Shown here: positions 26,942-38,503 of the stretch, one piece after another
How positions within the stretch are numbered: the first letter of the stretch is position 1
Layout of the letters: each line of letters opens with the position of its first letter
Origin: Pseudomonas synxantha BG33R
Lineage (GTDB): Bacteria; Pseudomonadota; Gammaproteobacteria; Pseudomonadales; Pseudomonadaceae
DNA: 64,000 nucleotides
Assembly: GCF_000263715.2 (NCBI RefSeq)
Contig: NZ_CM001514.1
Coordinates: 5,828,498-5,892,497 of the forward strand
Direction of reading: 5' to 3'
The notes under the pieces: generated by a model
The model's database searches: none
Told to the model about the DNA's origin: nothing
Seen by the model: only the letters and a program-made list of their open reading frames with translations
Made by a program: the position numbers and the translations under genes

Positions 26942-28201
26942 ATGCTCGAACTTGTCGCCGCCTTCATTTGCCTCACCACCCTGCTCACCTATGTGAACTT
27001 CCGCTTTATTGGCCTGCCGCCGACCATCGGTGTAATGGTCACTGCGCTGATTTTTTCCCTGATCCTGCAGGGCCTGAGCTTTATCGGCTATCCCGGCCTG
27101 GAGGAGCGCATCCAGCAACTGATCGGCCAGATCGACTTCGGCGATTTGCTGATGAACTGGATGCTGTCATTCCTGTTGTTCGCCGGCGCCTTGCACGTCA
27201 ACTTGAACGACTTGCGCAGTTACCGCTGGCCCATCGGCCTGCTGGCCACCTTTGGTGTGTTGATCGCCACCGTGGTGATCGGCAGCCTGGCGTACTACAT
27301 CTTCGCCCTGTTCGGCTGGCACGTGAGCTTCCTCTACTGCCTGCTGTTCGGCGCGCTGATTTCGCCTACAGACCCGATTGCGGTGCTCGGCGTGCTGCGT
27401 ACCGCCAATGCGTCGAAACCACTGAAGACCACCATTGTCGGCGAGTCGCTGTTCAATGATGGCACCGCCGTGGTGGTGTTTACCGTGCTGCTGGGTATCG
27501 CGCAGTTGGGCGAGACGCCCACCGTGGGCGCCACTGCCCTGCTGTTTGCCCACGAGGCCATAGGCGGCGTGGTATTCGGCGGGCTGATCGGCTACCTCGT
27601 GTACCTGATGATCAAGAGTATCGAACAGCACCAGATCGAAGTGATGCTGACCCTTGCCCTGGTGATCGGCGGTTCGGCCATGGCTTCGGAACTGCACGTG
27701 TCCGCACCGATTGCAATGGTGGTCGCGGGGCTGATCATCGGCAACCTGGGGCGCAAGCTGGCGATGAACGACATGACGCGTCGCTACCTGGATGGTTTCT
27801 GGGAACTGCTTGATGACATGCTCAACGCCTTGCTGTTTGCGTTGATCGGCATGGAGTTGCTGCTGTTGCCATTCAACTGGCTGCACGTATTCGCGGCCAG
27901 TTTGCTCGCCGTGGCGATCCTGCTCTCGCGCCTGTTGACGGTGGCCCCGGCGATCTTGCTGCTGCGGCGCTGGCGCACGGTACCGCGCGGCACTATCCGC
28001 ATCCTGACCTGGGGTGGTTTGCGTGGCGGTGTCTCGGTGGCCTTGGCCTTGGCGCTGCCCTTGGGTCCGGAGCGCGACTTGTTGCTGAGCATCACCTACA
28101 TCGTGGTGCTGTCATCGATCCTGTTGCAGGGGTTGAGCATCGGCAAGCTGGTCAAACACGTGACCCGGGGCGAACCCCAGGCCACGCCTGAACATCACTG
28201 A
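26942..28201 (+). CDS. CPA1-family sodium/proton antiporter
   Basis: The 419-residue membrane protein has about 12 hydrophobic segments and the CPA1 signature FGALISPTDPIAVLGVL, with the ion-binding aspartate, followed by ESLFNDGTAVVVFTVLLG. The region GGLRGGVSVALALALPLG is also diagnostic of NhaP/NHE carriers. It should exchange external protons for cytoplasmic sodium or potassium. Its end overlaps the convergent FNT-family gene by 7 bp. Confidence 0.9.
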   Translation: MLELVAAFICLTTLLTYVNFRFIGLPPTIGVMVTALIFSLILQGLSFIGYPGLEERIQQLIGQIDFGDLLMNWMLSFLLFAGALHVNLNDLRSYRWPIGLLATFGVLIATVVIGSLAYYIFALFGWHVSFLYCLLFGALISPTDPIAVLGVLRTANASKPLKTTIVGESLFNDGTAVVVFTVLLGIAQLGETPTVGATALLFAHEAIGGVVFGGLIGYLVYLMIKSIEQHQIEVMLTLALVIGGSAMASELHVSAPIAMVVAGLIIGNLGRKLAMNDMTRRYLDGFWELLDDMLNALLFALIGMELLLLPFNWLHVFAASLLAVAILLSRLLTVAPAILLLRRWRTVPRGTIRILTWGGLRGGVSVALALALPLGPERDLLLSITYIVVLSSILLQGLSIGKLVKHVTRGEPQATPEHH

Positions 28202-29082
28202 TCTTTTCTAGTCGGCTGCGGATGCCTCGGGTCCGCAGCAGCTTTGCCTGGCAAGCTGCTCTCACTGCGAATCTGCGCATGGCTGATCAGGGCGAAGATA
28301 AAACTGCCGCCGATGATATTGCCCGCCAGGGTCGGTCCGGCAAACACCAGCCAGAAATCCTTCCACGGCAGCTCGCCGGCAAACACCAGGTAAGACACTT
28401 CCGCCGAACCGACGACGATATGCGTGAAGTCACCCAGGGCCATCAGGTATGTGATCAGGATAATGATCCACATCTTTGCGCTTTCCATCGATGGGATCAT
28501 CCACACCATGGTGGCGATCATCCAGCCGGAAACGATGCCCTTGGCAAACATCTGGCCAGAGTCGTTCTCCATGATCTTGCGTCCGATTTCAAGAAAGGCC
28601 AGGTCGGTCTTGGTATCGAAAATAGGTAAATGCAACATCACGTAAGCCACCAGCAAAGTACCGCACAGATTGCCTACCAGCACGACTGTCCATAGTCGTA
28701 GCAGACGTGCAGCATTGCCCAGAGTGGGTTTGCTCATAACCGGCAGCACCGCGGTCAGGGTGTTTTCGGTGAACAATTGCTGGCGTGCGAGGATCACCGC
28801 CAGAAACCCCGCGCAATAGCCAAAACTGGCTATCACCTTGAAGCCCTCGGCGTCCGGCAGGCGTGAATTGAGCAAACCCATCGCCATCAACGACAGGCCC
28901 ATGGTAAGTCCGGCGGCCAGTGCCGACCACCATAAGGCGGCGACACTGCGCTCCAGCTCCTGGTCGCCCTGGGTACGGATGATTTCGTGAAGAACCGCCG
29001 CACGGGGCGGCTGGTTCTTGTCGACGTCCTGCTGCTCTTCCTGCGACAGGTTGGGGGTCTTGCCGTCTGCTTGAGTGGCCAT
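28195..29082 (-). CDS. Formate/nitrite-family transporter, YfdC-like
   Basis: The 295-residue protein has an acidic N-terminal tail of about 50 residues and six membrane segments. Its FNT hallmarks include LVGNLCGTLLVAYVMLHL, MALGDFTHIVVGSAEV and GPTLAGNIIGGSFIFALI. The long charged N-terminus resembles YfdC more than FocA. The transported anion cannot be assigned from sequence. Confidence 0.85.
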   Translation of the reverse strand: MATQADGKTPNLSQEEQQDVDKNQPPRAAVLHEIIRTQGDQELERSVAALWWSALAAGLTMGLSLMAMGLLNSRLPDAEGFKVIASFGYCAGFLAVILARQQLFTENTLTAVLPVMSKPTLGNAARLLRLWTVVLVGNLCGTLLVAYVMLHLPIFDTKTDLAFLEIGRKIMENDSGQMFAKGIVSGWMIATMVWMIPSMESAKMWIIILITYLMALGDFTHIVVGSAEVSYLVFAGELPWKDFWLVFAGPTLAGNIIGGSFIFALISHAQIRSESSLPGKAAADPRHPQPTRKDQ

Positions 29083-29153
29083 GATGTACCAAAGTCCGAG
29101 GGGTGCCTGAAGCTACGACATGCCGCGACGATGGCTGTTCAATGACCCGGCAA

Positions 29154-31073
29154 TTAAACCGGAATGCGCCACGCCTTGGCCTGTTCCACGGTGGTGGAAC
29201 TCAAGGGTTTGCTCCAGGGTTTATTGCGCGCTTGATAGTATTTGATGATGCCATCGAGCACGCTATTGAAGTCTTGCGGCGTCTTCACCTCTTTCAAGTC
29301 ACGCACCGCACGCTGCAGCAGCTCAACGTTGGATGCCGGCTGGCCAGGACGGTACAGCGATGGGTAGATGACCTCCCGCGTAAAGTGTTCAGCTTTCACC
29401 CCGATATCCCGACTTTGCATCTCGGCGACCGCACTGCTCAATACCTTGGACATACTTGGCACACTGCCCGATTTTTGCTTGGCGCCCACCTGTAAAAGCT
29501 GCTGGAAATTACGCTGGCCCGGCGTATTCAGACGTTTGCCCAACCACTCGATGTGCTCGGGCCTGCTGGCGAGAGAGTCCAGATTGCGTAAGGCCGCAGC
29601 AATCTTCGGAGTAATCTTCAGGGACGTGTCGGATTGGTTGGCTTCGGTGATTGCACTGTTCAACGCCTCCAACGCCTGTTTCGCCTCATCGCGAAACCGC
29701 ACTGCGTCTGCGCTGGCGGGGTCCTTGCGCAATTCACCCTGCACGCTGGCAAGCATTTGATCATCCATCGCCAACACAGCATCGTCCAGGGAGGCGAACT
29801 CATGGCGCTCACGTGTCAGTTCACGCTTTTGCAGGTGGCTCGACACCGATTGGCGAGCCTGGGCCTGCAAATGCTGTTTCTGTTCAAGGGTCATGGTGAA
29901 GTTGACGGTGCCGTTGAGCAGGCCGCGAAAATCGCCTTTGTTCGAGTTCAACGGCAATGTCACCGTTTGATCCGAGAACGCCTTGAGCCGGTCATTTTGG
30001 TAGGTTTCAGCCGCGGTATGCGGCGTGCCTGTGAACGTGTCAGCCAAATGGCTGAAAAAGTCACCGCTCTGGCGCGGTGGTGAGCTCTGCTCGGATTCGA
30101 ACTTGACGATCAGCGATTCGTCCTTGCACAAAGGGCTCTCCGCAAACGAACGTTCAATGACACCGGGGGCAGGGGTATTGAGGAGCAGCCCTCCGTCTTG
30201 AAACGCCGTAACCTCTGCATCCGCCTGAAACCCATGGCCCTGTTCGGACGGGCTCTTGAACAGGCCCGGCAACGCCCCCGAAATAAGCGCAGCACGGGCG
30301 ATGTCCATATCTGGCGTCAGGCTGGCATTGAACACCACCAACTGTGGACGACCGTCGAACATGCCTGTGCCCGTGATGTTCAGTTGCTTGATCGCCGGAA
30401 TATGGCGGCTCAACACCTCCAGGTCGCGAAAGGTGGGCCCGGCTCCGGCTTTGAGCCGGTCGGCGATTTGCGTGACTTCAGGCGGGCGGTCCGCCATGGG
30501 CATGCGCTCGACATGGGCAAGAATCGATTGACGTGACTGGTTGCGAATCAATTCTTCCAGGGGCTGCCCCTCGGTTTGCAGGCGCGGCAGCAGGGTCAGC
30601 AGCAGTTGCGAAATATTGCCGCCCGGGCCAGGTAGATTGCCGGCAAGCTTGCCAAGTTTGGAACTGGCATCCTGCAGCCAGGCCAGGATCGGATCCTTGC
30701 TGTTGAGCAGGCTAGGTAAGTCGAGACTGTTCGACAACTGCGTGAACGCCTTCGCGTCCATGCCACTGGCGAGTAACGCTGCAGAAATCGCACCGGCAGA
30801 CGAGCCCGACACCACCTTGACGTCTTTGAGTTTGTCGGCGTCTTCAAGCGCCTGCACCATCCCGGGAAAGGCAATGCCCTTGGCACCACCGCCACTGAGC
30901 ACCAAATGAGCAGGCGGCGGCGGGGACAGCACCACCTCGACGCGGCCATCGCTATGCCGATAAATACTCAGGTTGCGCTCGCCCACGCCCTTGACCAAAG
31001 GCGTCTTCACGTCCTGGCTGAAGGTTTGAGACGAAAGAGGCTTATTTTCTACAACGGAACTGGAGACTTTCAT
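29154..31073 (-). CDS. ExoU-like patatin phospholipase
   Basis: The 639-residue protein has a patatin domain with the oxyanion motif SGGGAKG (about 60-66), the nucleophile in GSSAG (Ser about 92) and the partner in FQDGG (Asp about 293). Similarity to P. aeruginosa ExoU continues outside the catalytic core: ITGTGMFDGRPQLVVFNAS, the C-terminal YPSLYRPGQPASNVELL, and KPLSSTTVEQAKAW, the region linked to membrane binding and ubiquitin activation in ExoU. ExoU is a type III-secreted phospholipase A2. There is no SpcU-like chaperone gene or secretion system beside it here. The ATG at 31073 is chosen over a longer frame because the ExoU-like N-terminus starts there. An inverted repeat overlaps its leader. 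Confidence 0.88.
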   Translation of the reverse strand: MKVSSSVVENKPLSSQTFSQDVKTPLVKGVGERNLSIYRHSDGRVEVVLSPPPPAHLVLSGGGAKGIAFPGMVQALEDADKLKDVKVVSGSSAGAISAALLASGMDAKAFTQLSNSLDLPSLLNSKDPILAWLQDASSKLGKLAGNLPGPGGNISQLLLTLLPRLQTEGQPLEELIRNQSRQSILAHVERMPMADRPPEVTQIADRLKAGAGPTFRDLEVLSRHIPAIKQLNITGTGMFDGRPQLVVFNASLTPDMDIARAALISGALPGLFKSPSEQGHGFQADAEVTAFQDGGLLLNTPAPGVIERSFAESPLCKDESLIVKFESEQSSPPRQSGDFFSHLADTFTGTPHTAAETYQNDRLKAFSDQTVTLPLNSNKGDFRGLLNGTVNFTMTLEQKQHLQAQARQSVSSHLQKRELTRERHEFASLDDAVLAMDDQMLASVQGELRKDPASADAVRFRDEAKQALEALNSAITEANQSDTSLKITPKIAAALRNLDSLASRPEHIEWLGKRLNTPGQRNFQQLLQVGAKQKSGSVPSMSKVLSSAVAEMQSRDIGVKAEHFTREVIYPSLYRPGQPASNVELLQRAVRDLKEVKTPQDFNSVLDGIIKYYQARNKPWSKPLSSTTVEQAKAWRIPV

Positions 31074-31077
31074 ACAT

Positions 31078-31122
31078 GAGGCTCTCTCTACAGGGTGTAG
31101 GCCTGAGTGATGAGAGAGCCTC
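31078..31122 (-). promoter_or_regulatory. Inverted repeat in the leader of the ExoU-like gene
   Basis: gaggctctctc (31078-31088) and gagagagcctc (31112-31122) are exact complements separated by 23 bases. In the minus-strand message the arm nearer the gene contains the purine-rich gagagag that would serve as ribosome site, 4 bases before the ATG. Folding would hide it; a DNA operator is the alternative reading. Confidence 0.6.
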
Positions 31123-31173
31123 GCAAGGATCCACACGGAATGATTCGGTAACGCAAATCACGTCGCGCAGGTG

Positions 31174-31578
31174 TTACTCAGAAAGACCTTCGTCCTGGAA
31201 CTGGTCCTTCACATACTTGATTTCGGTACGGCCATGGGGCGCCGGCAAACCATCTTCGCCCAGGTTGACGAAGACCATTTTTTCCACCGTCAGGATACTT
31301 TTGCGGGTGATCTTGTTGCGCACTTCACAGGTCAGAGTGATGGAGGTGCGGCCGAACTCAGTGGCGGTGATACCCAGTTCAATGATGTCGCCCTGGCGCG
31401 AGGCGCTGACAAAGTTGATTTCGGAGATGTATTTGGTCACCACGCGCTGGTTGCCCAATTGGACAATCGCGTAGATGGCTGCTTCTTCATCGATCCAGCG
31501 CAGCAGGCTGCCGCCGAACAGGGTGCCGTTGGGGTTGAGGTCTTCGGGTTTTACCCATTTGCGGGTGTGGAAGTTCAT
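31174..31578 (-). CDS. Acyl-CoA thioesterase, YbgC/YciA-type hotdog
   Basis: The 134-residue protein has the single hotdog fold of the acyl-CoA thioester hydrolases. It contains NPNGTLFGGSLLRWIDEEAAIYA (catalytic Asp region), ISEINFVSASRQGDIIELG and GRTSITLTCEVRN. It hydrolyses acyl-CoA to free CoA and acid; the chain-length preference is not visible. The ATG at 31578 follows ggagtgatc. Confidence 0.88.
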   Translation of the reverse strand: MNFHTRKWVKPEDLNPNGTLFGGSLLRWIDEEAAIYAIVQLGNQRVVTKYISEINFVSASRQGDIIELGITATEFGRTSITLTCEVRNKITRKSILTVEKMVFVNLGEDGLPAPHGRTEIKYVKDQFQDEGLSE

Positions 31579-31646
31579 GATCACTCCAAAGCGTCTTGCC
31601 AAATGATGGGCAACATCATGGCAGAGCCAGGGCCCAAGCTCTATGA

Positions 31647-33314
<1,668 letters not shown>

Positions 33315-33339
33315 TCGGCCTTGCTGGCGCCGGCTCTTC

Positions 33340-33427
33340 TGTGGGAGCCGGGCTTGCCCGCGATGCAGACGCCTCGGTGTTCCAGTAACACCAAGCTGAT
33401 GCTATCGCAGGCAAGCCAGCTCCCACA
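33340..33427. repeat. REPIN between ahcY and metF
   Basis: tgtgggagccgggcttgccc and gcaggcaagccagctcccaca form the arms around about 45 bases. The two arms are of slightly different REP subtype. Confidence 0.8.
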
Positions 33428-33492
33428 GAAAGCCAGGCACCCGCATCGATTGCGTATGCCTTCCAGGCTTTCGAGTTTCCAAGGGTATTACC

Positions 33493-34338
33493 ATGTCCCA
33501 AGACCGTCGCTACAGCTTCGAGTTTTTCCCGACCAAGACCGATGCTGGGCATGAAAAACTGATGGCCACTGCCAAGGTGCTGGCCAGCTACAACCCCGAC
33601 TTCTTCTCCTGCACCTACGGCGCCGGCGGTTCGACCCGCGACCGCACGATCAACACCGTGTTGCAGCTGGAAAGCGAAGTCAAAATTCCCGCCGCTCCGC
33701 ACTTGTCGTGCGTGGGCGACAGCAAGGCCGACCTGCGTGGTCTGCTGACCCAATACAAAGCCGCCGGCATCAAGCGTATCGTCGCCTTGCGTGGCGACCT
33801 GCCGTCCGGCATGGGCATGGCCAGCGGTGAGCTGCGCTACGCCAATGACCTGGTGAGTTTCATCCGCGAAGAAAGCGGCGATCACTTCCATATCGAAGTG
33901 GCCGCTTACCCGGAGATGCACCCCCAGGCGCGCAATTTCGAAGACGATTTGCAGAACTTCGTGCGCAAGGCGAATGCCGGCGCCAACAGTGCAATCACCC
34001 AGTACTTCTTCAACGCCGACAGTTACTTCTACTTCGTCGAGCGTGTACAAGCGATGGGTGTGAATATCCCGATCGTGCCGGGCATCATGCCGATCACCAA
34101 CTACAGCAAGCTGGCACGTTTCTCCGACGCCTGCGGTGCCGAAATCCCCCGCTGGGTGCGCAAGCAACTGGAAGCCTATGGCGACGACGTCAAAAGCATC
34201 CAGGCCTTCGGCGAACAGGTCATCACCGAGATGTGTGAGCAATTGTTGCAGGGTGGTGCGCCAGGGTTGCATTTCTATACCCTGAACCAATCTGAACCCA
34301 GTCTTGCTGTCTGGAACAACCTCAAGCTGCCACGCTGA
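33493..34338 (+). CDS. metF: Methylenetetrahydrofolate reductase
   Basis: The 281-residue TIM-barrel flavoprotein reduces 5,10-methylene-THF to 5-methyl-THF for methionine synthesis. Signatures are YSFEFFPTKTDAG at the N-terminus, CTYGAGGSTRDRT, the FAD-contact region IVALRGDLPSGMG, and PGIMPITNYSKL. It follows ahcY on the same strand, as in other pseudomonads. Confidence 0.97.
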   Translation: MSQDRRYSFEFFPTKTDAGHEKLMATAKVLASYNPDFFSCTYGAGGSTRDRTINTVLQLESEVKIPAAPHLSCVGDSKADLRGLLTQYKAAGIKRIVALRGDLPSGMGMASGELRYANDLVSFIREESGDHFHIEVAAYPEMHPQARNFEDDLQNFVRKANAGANSAITQYFFNADSYFYFVERVQAMGVNIPIVPGIMPITNYSKLARFSDACGAEIPRWVRKQLEAYGDDVKSIQAFGEQVITEMCEQLLQGGAPGLHFYTLNQSEPSLAVWNNLKLPR

Positions 34339-34356
34339 GGTCTGTTCGGTTGTACC

Positions 34357-34386
34357 AAGGCCCTCAGACGAGGGCCTTTGTCGTTT
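34357..34386 (+). terminator. Rho-independent terminator of metF
   Basis: aaggccctc and gagggccttt pair around agac, followed by a T-rich stretch, 18 bp after the metF stop. Confidence 0.85.
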
Positions 34387-34413
34387 TACGTGACCCACGG
34401 AACCCCGCAGTCC

Positions 34414-35496
34414 ATGAATACAGTGTCCCCGACTTCCCGCCCGCAACTGGTCTATCTGGTCTTCGGTGCCCAGACCTACCACCAGGAAGCGGTATTCAGC
34501 ATCGCCAGCGCACTGGCGTTCCTGCAGGACACCCCGGACGCGAACTTGGACATCCAGGTGTTCACCGACAATCCCGAGCCTTATCACCTGCTGCCGGTAC
34601 GCGTGCGCCCACTGGACGAGGCCACTCGCAAACGCTGGAGCGAGCCCCACGGTTATCATTTCCGCACCAAACACGTGGTACTGCGCCAGGTACTGGAAGA
34701 GTCCGAGGTGGCGCTGCTGATCGACACCGACACGTTCTTCCACCATTCGCCCATCGCCCTGTTCGAGCGCGTGCAGCCCGGCACCCTGCTGTGCAACGCC
34801 TTCTACACCAAGTACGGCGACAACCACGAAAGTATCCTCTACACCGCCCTGCATCAGCGCCTGCTGGAGATGGGCGTGGCCGACGATGACATGATGACCC
34901 TCAATTCCGGGGTCATGGGCCTGACCCAACAGGATGCACACATCCTCGACCGCTCCATCGAATTGATGGATGAACTGTTCCCCCACGCCCAGGGCGCCTA
35001 CACCCTGGAAGAGTTCTGCATGTCCATCGCCGCCTACCGCACCGTCAACGTGCGCGAATGCCCGGACCTGATCCACCATTACTGGAGCCGCAAACAGCTG
35101 TTCCGGGCCAAGGTCAAGGCGTGGATCGCCAAACACGCCAGTGCCCCAACCAGTGCACAGGCCCTGGCCGATACCCGCCAGGTCTCCTCGCACCTGCCGC
35201 GCCCGCCGCGCGTGCAGCGCATGATGTACAAGCTGATTACCTTGCTGCTGCCCAAGCACCAGCAGCAGTTCATTCGTGAAATCCTCTATGGCTGCTACGA
35301 ACACGAAAACGAATTCGATCAGGCCTGCGGTCCGGTTTGGTGGGACAAGGCACGACAAAACCAGGAAGAACGCCAGAAGCGTCCACTGGATGCCCACCAA
35401 CTGGAACACTGGTTCGCCAACCCCGTGGTGCGGCTGATACTGGGCGAGCGCCGCGCCGCGATCCACGAACACTTGCTGGACGCTCCGGCGAAATAA
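34414..35496 (+). CDS. Putative glycosyltransferase-like protein
   Basis: The 360-residue product has the character of a nucleotide-sugar-dependent transferase: an N-terminal strand PQLVYLVFGAQTYHQEAVFS, a DxD-type motif in ALLIDTDTFFHHSP, and NSGVMGL with conserved acidic residues further on. The C-terminal third is basic and helical (RAKVKAWIAKHASAP). I cannot name a specific family. The ATG at 34414 has no strong ribosome site, so a nearby alternative start is possible. It stands alone after the metF terminator. Confidence 0.6.
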   Translation: MNTVSPTSRPQLVYLVFGAQTYHQEAVFSIASALAFLQDTPDANLDIQVFTDNPEPYHLLPVRVRPLDEATRKRWSEPHGYHFRTKHVVLRQVLEESEVALLIDTDTFFHHSPIALFERVQPGTLLCNAFYTKYGDNHESILYTALHQRLLEMGVADDDMMTLNSGVMGLTQQDAHILDRSIELMDELFPHAQGAYTLEEFCMSIAAYRTVNVRECPDLIHHYWSRKQLFRAKVKAWIAKHASAPTSAQALADTRQVSSHLPRPPRVQRMMYKLITLLLPKHQQQFIREILYGCYEHENEFDQACGPVWWDKARQNQEERQKRPLDAHQLEHWFANPVVRLILGERRAAIHEHLLDAPAK

Positions 35497-35559
35497 CACC
35501 GCCCGCCAATGCGCGTGGTAGAGCTTCTCTTTCTGTCGGGAGCGTCGTAACCTCAAGGT

Positions 35560-36363
35560 ATGCCCGCCATTTTCAAGCTACTGACCGCTGTGCTTTTTTC
35601 TTGCCTGAGCCTGGTCGCTCATGGCGAGAAACTGCGCATTGTCACCGAGCCCTGGGCGCCCTATGTCTACGACGATAACGGCACCAGGGCCGGCCTGGAT
35701 TACGAAACCACAGTGGCCGTGTTCCAACGTCTGGGCGTGGAAGTGCAATGGCAATTCCTGCCCTGGAAGCGCTGCCTGGCGATGCTCGAGCAGGGTCACG
35801 CCGATGGCGCGCTGGATATTTTCCACAGCCATGAACGCGACGCCCAGTTGCTCTACCCCAGTGAACCCTTGTCGGAAGTCGAATTCGTCCTGTTCTACGC
35901 CAATGATCGCCCTCACCCCGCCACAACCCTTGATGAGCTGCGTGGCCTGACTGTCGGCATCTCGCCCGGCTACCTCTATGGCGAGACATTCAGTGGGTCC
36001 AGCGCATTCGAGCGCGAGCCTGCCCCCAGCCATGAAGCCAATTTCGGCAAGCTGATGCTCGGGCGCATCGATATGGTCGTGACTGACCGGCGAGTGGGGC
36101 AGCACATCATCAAGACGCTGGGCCTTGAGGGCAAAGTCAGCCAGGCGGCAGTGGTGGTCAGCCGCCAACAACAATTTCTCGCGGTGCGCCGTGGAGCCGG
36201 CATGGACCTGTTGGTACAGCGCTTTGCCGCCGAGCTCAAGCGTTTCAAGCAAGAGCCGGCCTATGCCGCCTTGAGCGCCAAATATGGTGGGATGCAGGCG
36301 CAAACCGCACCGATATCAGCCTCCGAACACGCCGTTGAGCAGCAGGAAAGCAGCGCGCCGTGA
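35560..36363 (+). CDS. Periplasmic solute-binding protein, SBP_bac_3 type
   Basis: The 267-residue protein has a signal peptide (FKLLTAVLFSCLSLVAHG), then KLRIVTEPWAPYVYDDNGTRAGLDYETTV, the start of a type 3 binding fold. Later ISPGYLYGETF and MVVTDRRVGQHIIK are typical of the second lobe. No transporter genes are adjacent. The C-terminal 20 residues are Ser/Ala/Glu-rich and probably unstructured. Confidence 0.83.
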   Translation: MPAIFKLLTAVLFSCLSLVAHGEKLRIVTEPWAPYVYDDNGTRAGLDYETTVAVFQRLGVEVQWQFLPWKRCLAMLEQGHADGALDIFHSHERDAQLLYPSEPLSEVEFVLFYANDRPHPATTLDELRGLTVGISPGYLYGETFSGSSAFEREPAPSHEANFGKLMLGRIDMVVTDRRVGQHIIKTLGLEGKVSQAAVVVSRQQQFLAVRRGAGMDLLVQRFAAELKRFKQEPAYAALSAKYGGMQAQTAPISASEHAVEQQESSAP

Positions 36364-36585
36364 TTGCTCTGTTATACTCCGGCCTTTCCGCCAGGCTTAC
36401 GCCCGGCCGCTCGGGTCTTGAAAAAGGCACCCAACCCAGCTACTGCGCAGCTTTGCAGCCCGCGCGAGCCGGTGGAGTGCCCGCCAGACACAGCAGGACC
36501 GGACGGGATTGCGCTCCCCTAAGCGCCATTCACGCCCGGCAAGATTATCCCTTTGGGCCAAGCCCTAACTAAAACAGGATTACTC
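36364..36585 (+). other. Long leader region of the helicase gene
   Basis: There is no gene in these 222 bases. gttatactccggcc near 36370 could be a -10 box, which would give a 5' untranslated leader of about 200 bases with several GC-rich inverted repeats. Long leaders are common for RNA-helicase genes under cold or autoregulatory control. Confidence 0.4.
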
Positions 36586-38469
36586 ATGTCCTTTGCTTCC
36601 CTCGGTCTCTCCGAGGCTTTAGTCCGCGCCATCGAGGCAGCGGGCTATACCGAGCCTACTCCGGTGCAACAGCGGGCCATTCCCGCCGTGTTGCAAGGTC
36701 GCGACCTGATGGTCGCGGCTCAGACAGGTACCGGTAAAACCGGTGGTTTCGCCCTCCCGATTCTGGAGCGGTTGTTCCCCAACGGTCACCCGGACAAATC
36801 CCAGCGTCACGGCCCGCGCCAACCGCGTGTACTGGTCCTGACCCCTACCCGCGAACTCGCAGCCCAGGTCCATGACAGCTTCAAGCTGTACGCCCGCGAC
36901 CTGAAGTTCGTCAGCGCCTGCATCTTCGGCGGTGTCGGCATGAACCCACAGGTTCAGGCCATGTCCCGTGGCGTTGACGTACTGGTCGCTTGCCCGGGTC
37001 GTTTGCTCGACCTGTGCGGCCAGGGCAGCGTCGACTTGTCCCACGTGGAAATCCTCGTGCTGGACGAAGCCGACCGTATGCTCGACATGGGCTTTGTCCA
37101 TGACGTGAAAAAGGTCCTCGCACGCCTGCCGGCCAAACGTCAGAACCTGCTGTTTTCGGCAACGTTCTCCCAGGACATCACGGCCCTGGCCGGCAAGCTG
37201 CTGCACAACCCGGAGCGCATCGAAGTCACGCCACCGAACACCACGGTCGAGCGTATCGAGCAACGCGTATTCCGCCTCGCCGCCAGCCACAAGCGCTCGC
37301 TGCTGGCGCACCTGATCACCCACGGCGCGTGGGAACAGGTGCTGGTCTTCACCCGCACCAAGCACGGCGCCAACCGCCTGGCCGAGTACCTGGACAAGCA
37401 CGGTCTCACCGCTGTCGCCATCCACGGTAACAAGAGCCAGAACGCGCGCACCAAAGCCCTGGCCGACTTCAAGGCCGGCACTGTGCGCATCCTGGTCGCC
37501 ACCGATATCGCCGCCCGCGGCCTGGATATCGACCAGTTGCCACACGTGGTCAACTTCGAACTGCCGAACGTCGATGAAGACTATGTGCACCGTATCGGCC
37601 GTACTGGCCGTGCCGGTCGTTCGGGTGAGGCCATTTCCCTGGTCGCACCGGACGAAGAAAAACTGCTGAAAAGCATCGAACGCATGACCAAGCAGAAAAT
37701 CGCCGACGGCGACCTGATGGGCTTCGATGCCAGCGCCGTGGAGGCCGAGAAACCTGAAGCCCGCGAGCGTCCAGATGTGCGTAACCCGCGCAACCCACGC
37801 GGTCCGAAGGGCGATGGCCCGAACGGCGGCGGTGGTGGCGGTGGTCGTCGCGACAAAGGCAAGGACAAGGGCAAGGAAAAGTCCGCCACCAGCAGCCGAG
37901 GTGAACGCCCGGCCCGTGAGCAAAAGCCACGTGAAGGCACCCCGGCCCGCGAACAGCGCCAGCCGAGCCAGCCGCCACGCGCCGCCGCTGACCGTGCCCC
38001 GGACGAGTTCCTCGACGACGATGTGGATAACTTCGGTAACCGCGTCGACTACGTGCCCCAGGCCAAACCGGCCCAGGGCCGTGGCCGTCGTCCAGGTGCT
38101 CCGGCACAAGGCGCCGGTGCGGGTGCTCCCCGTGGCGGCCAGCCACAGGGTGGCCGTCAGAACGGCCCGCGCAACAGCAGCGGCGGCACCACCGGTACTC
38201 CGCCTGCCAAGCGCAGCGGCCCGCGCAACGGTGCACCGCGTGACGGCCAGGCCCGTCGCGAGGACTCGCGCAGCAATAACCGCCGCCCGGCCCGTGACGA
38301 CCAGCCACGCCTGTCCGAGCCAGCGGTGCAAAACCCGCGTGGAGGCCCGGCGCCGAAGATTATCCACAAGGAGTCGAAAGCTGATCGCTTCCCGACACCT
38401 GAGCAGTTGGACCAACTGCCAGGCCGTCCTCGTGGTGAGAAACCGGCGCTGCTGACCCGCAACCGCTGA
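36586..38469 (+). CDS. rhlE: DEAD-box RNA helicase, RhlE type
   Basis: The 627-residue protein has a full helicase core: Q motif ([11 protein letters not shown]), [45 protein letters not shown] and [11 protein letters not shown]. The C-terminal extension of roughly 240 residues is low-complexity, rich in Arg, Gly, Pro and Lys, with segments such as [19 protein letters not shown]. It probably binds RNA non-specifically and may promote condensates. This layout fits RhlE more than DbpA, which has a defined RNA-binding domain. The ATG at 36586 starts the conserved [12 protein letters not shown]. Confidence 0.9.
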   Translation: MSFASLGLSEALVRAIEAAGYTEPTPVQQRAIPAVLQGRDLMVAAQTGTGKTGGFALPILERLFPNGHPDKSQRHGPRQPRVLVLTPTRELAAQVHDSFKLYARDLKFVSACIFGGVGMNPQVQAMSRGVDVLVACPGRLLDLCGQGSVDLSHVEILVLDEADRMLDMGFVHDVKKVLARLPAKRQNLLFSATFSQDITALAGKLLHNPERIEVTPPNTTVERIEQRVFRLAASHKRSLLAHLITHGAWEQVLVFTRTKHGANRLAEYLDKHGLTAVAIHGNKSQNARTKALADFKAGTVRILVATDIAARGLDIDQLPHVVNFELPNVDEDYVHRIGRTGRAGRSGEAISLVAPDEEKLLKSIERMTKQKIADGDLMGFDASAVEAEKPEARERPDVRNPRNPRGPKGDGPNGGGGGGGRRDKGKDKGKEKSATSSRGERPAREQKPREGTPAREQRQPSQPPRAAADRAPDEFLDDDVDNFGNRVDYVPQAKPAQGRGRRPGAPAQGAGAGAPRGGQPQGGRQNGPRNSSGGTTGTPPAKRSGPRNGAPRDGQARREDSRSNNRRPARDDQPRLSEPAVQNPRGGPAPKIIHKESKADRFPTPEQLDQLPGRPRGEKPALLTRNR

Positions 38470-38503
38470 GTTCCAAAGCCATAGGCGTTGACTGTTACAA
38501 CGC

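Noticed and set aside
36364..36585. A tRNA or known riboswitch in the rhlE leader
   Set aside because: No cloverleaf, CCA end or known riboswitch core could be found.
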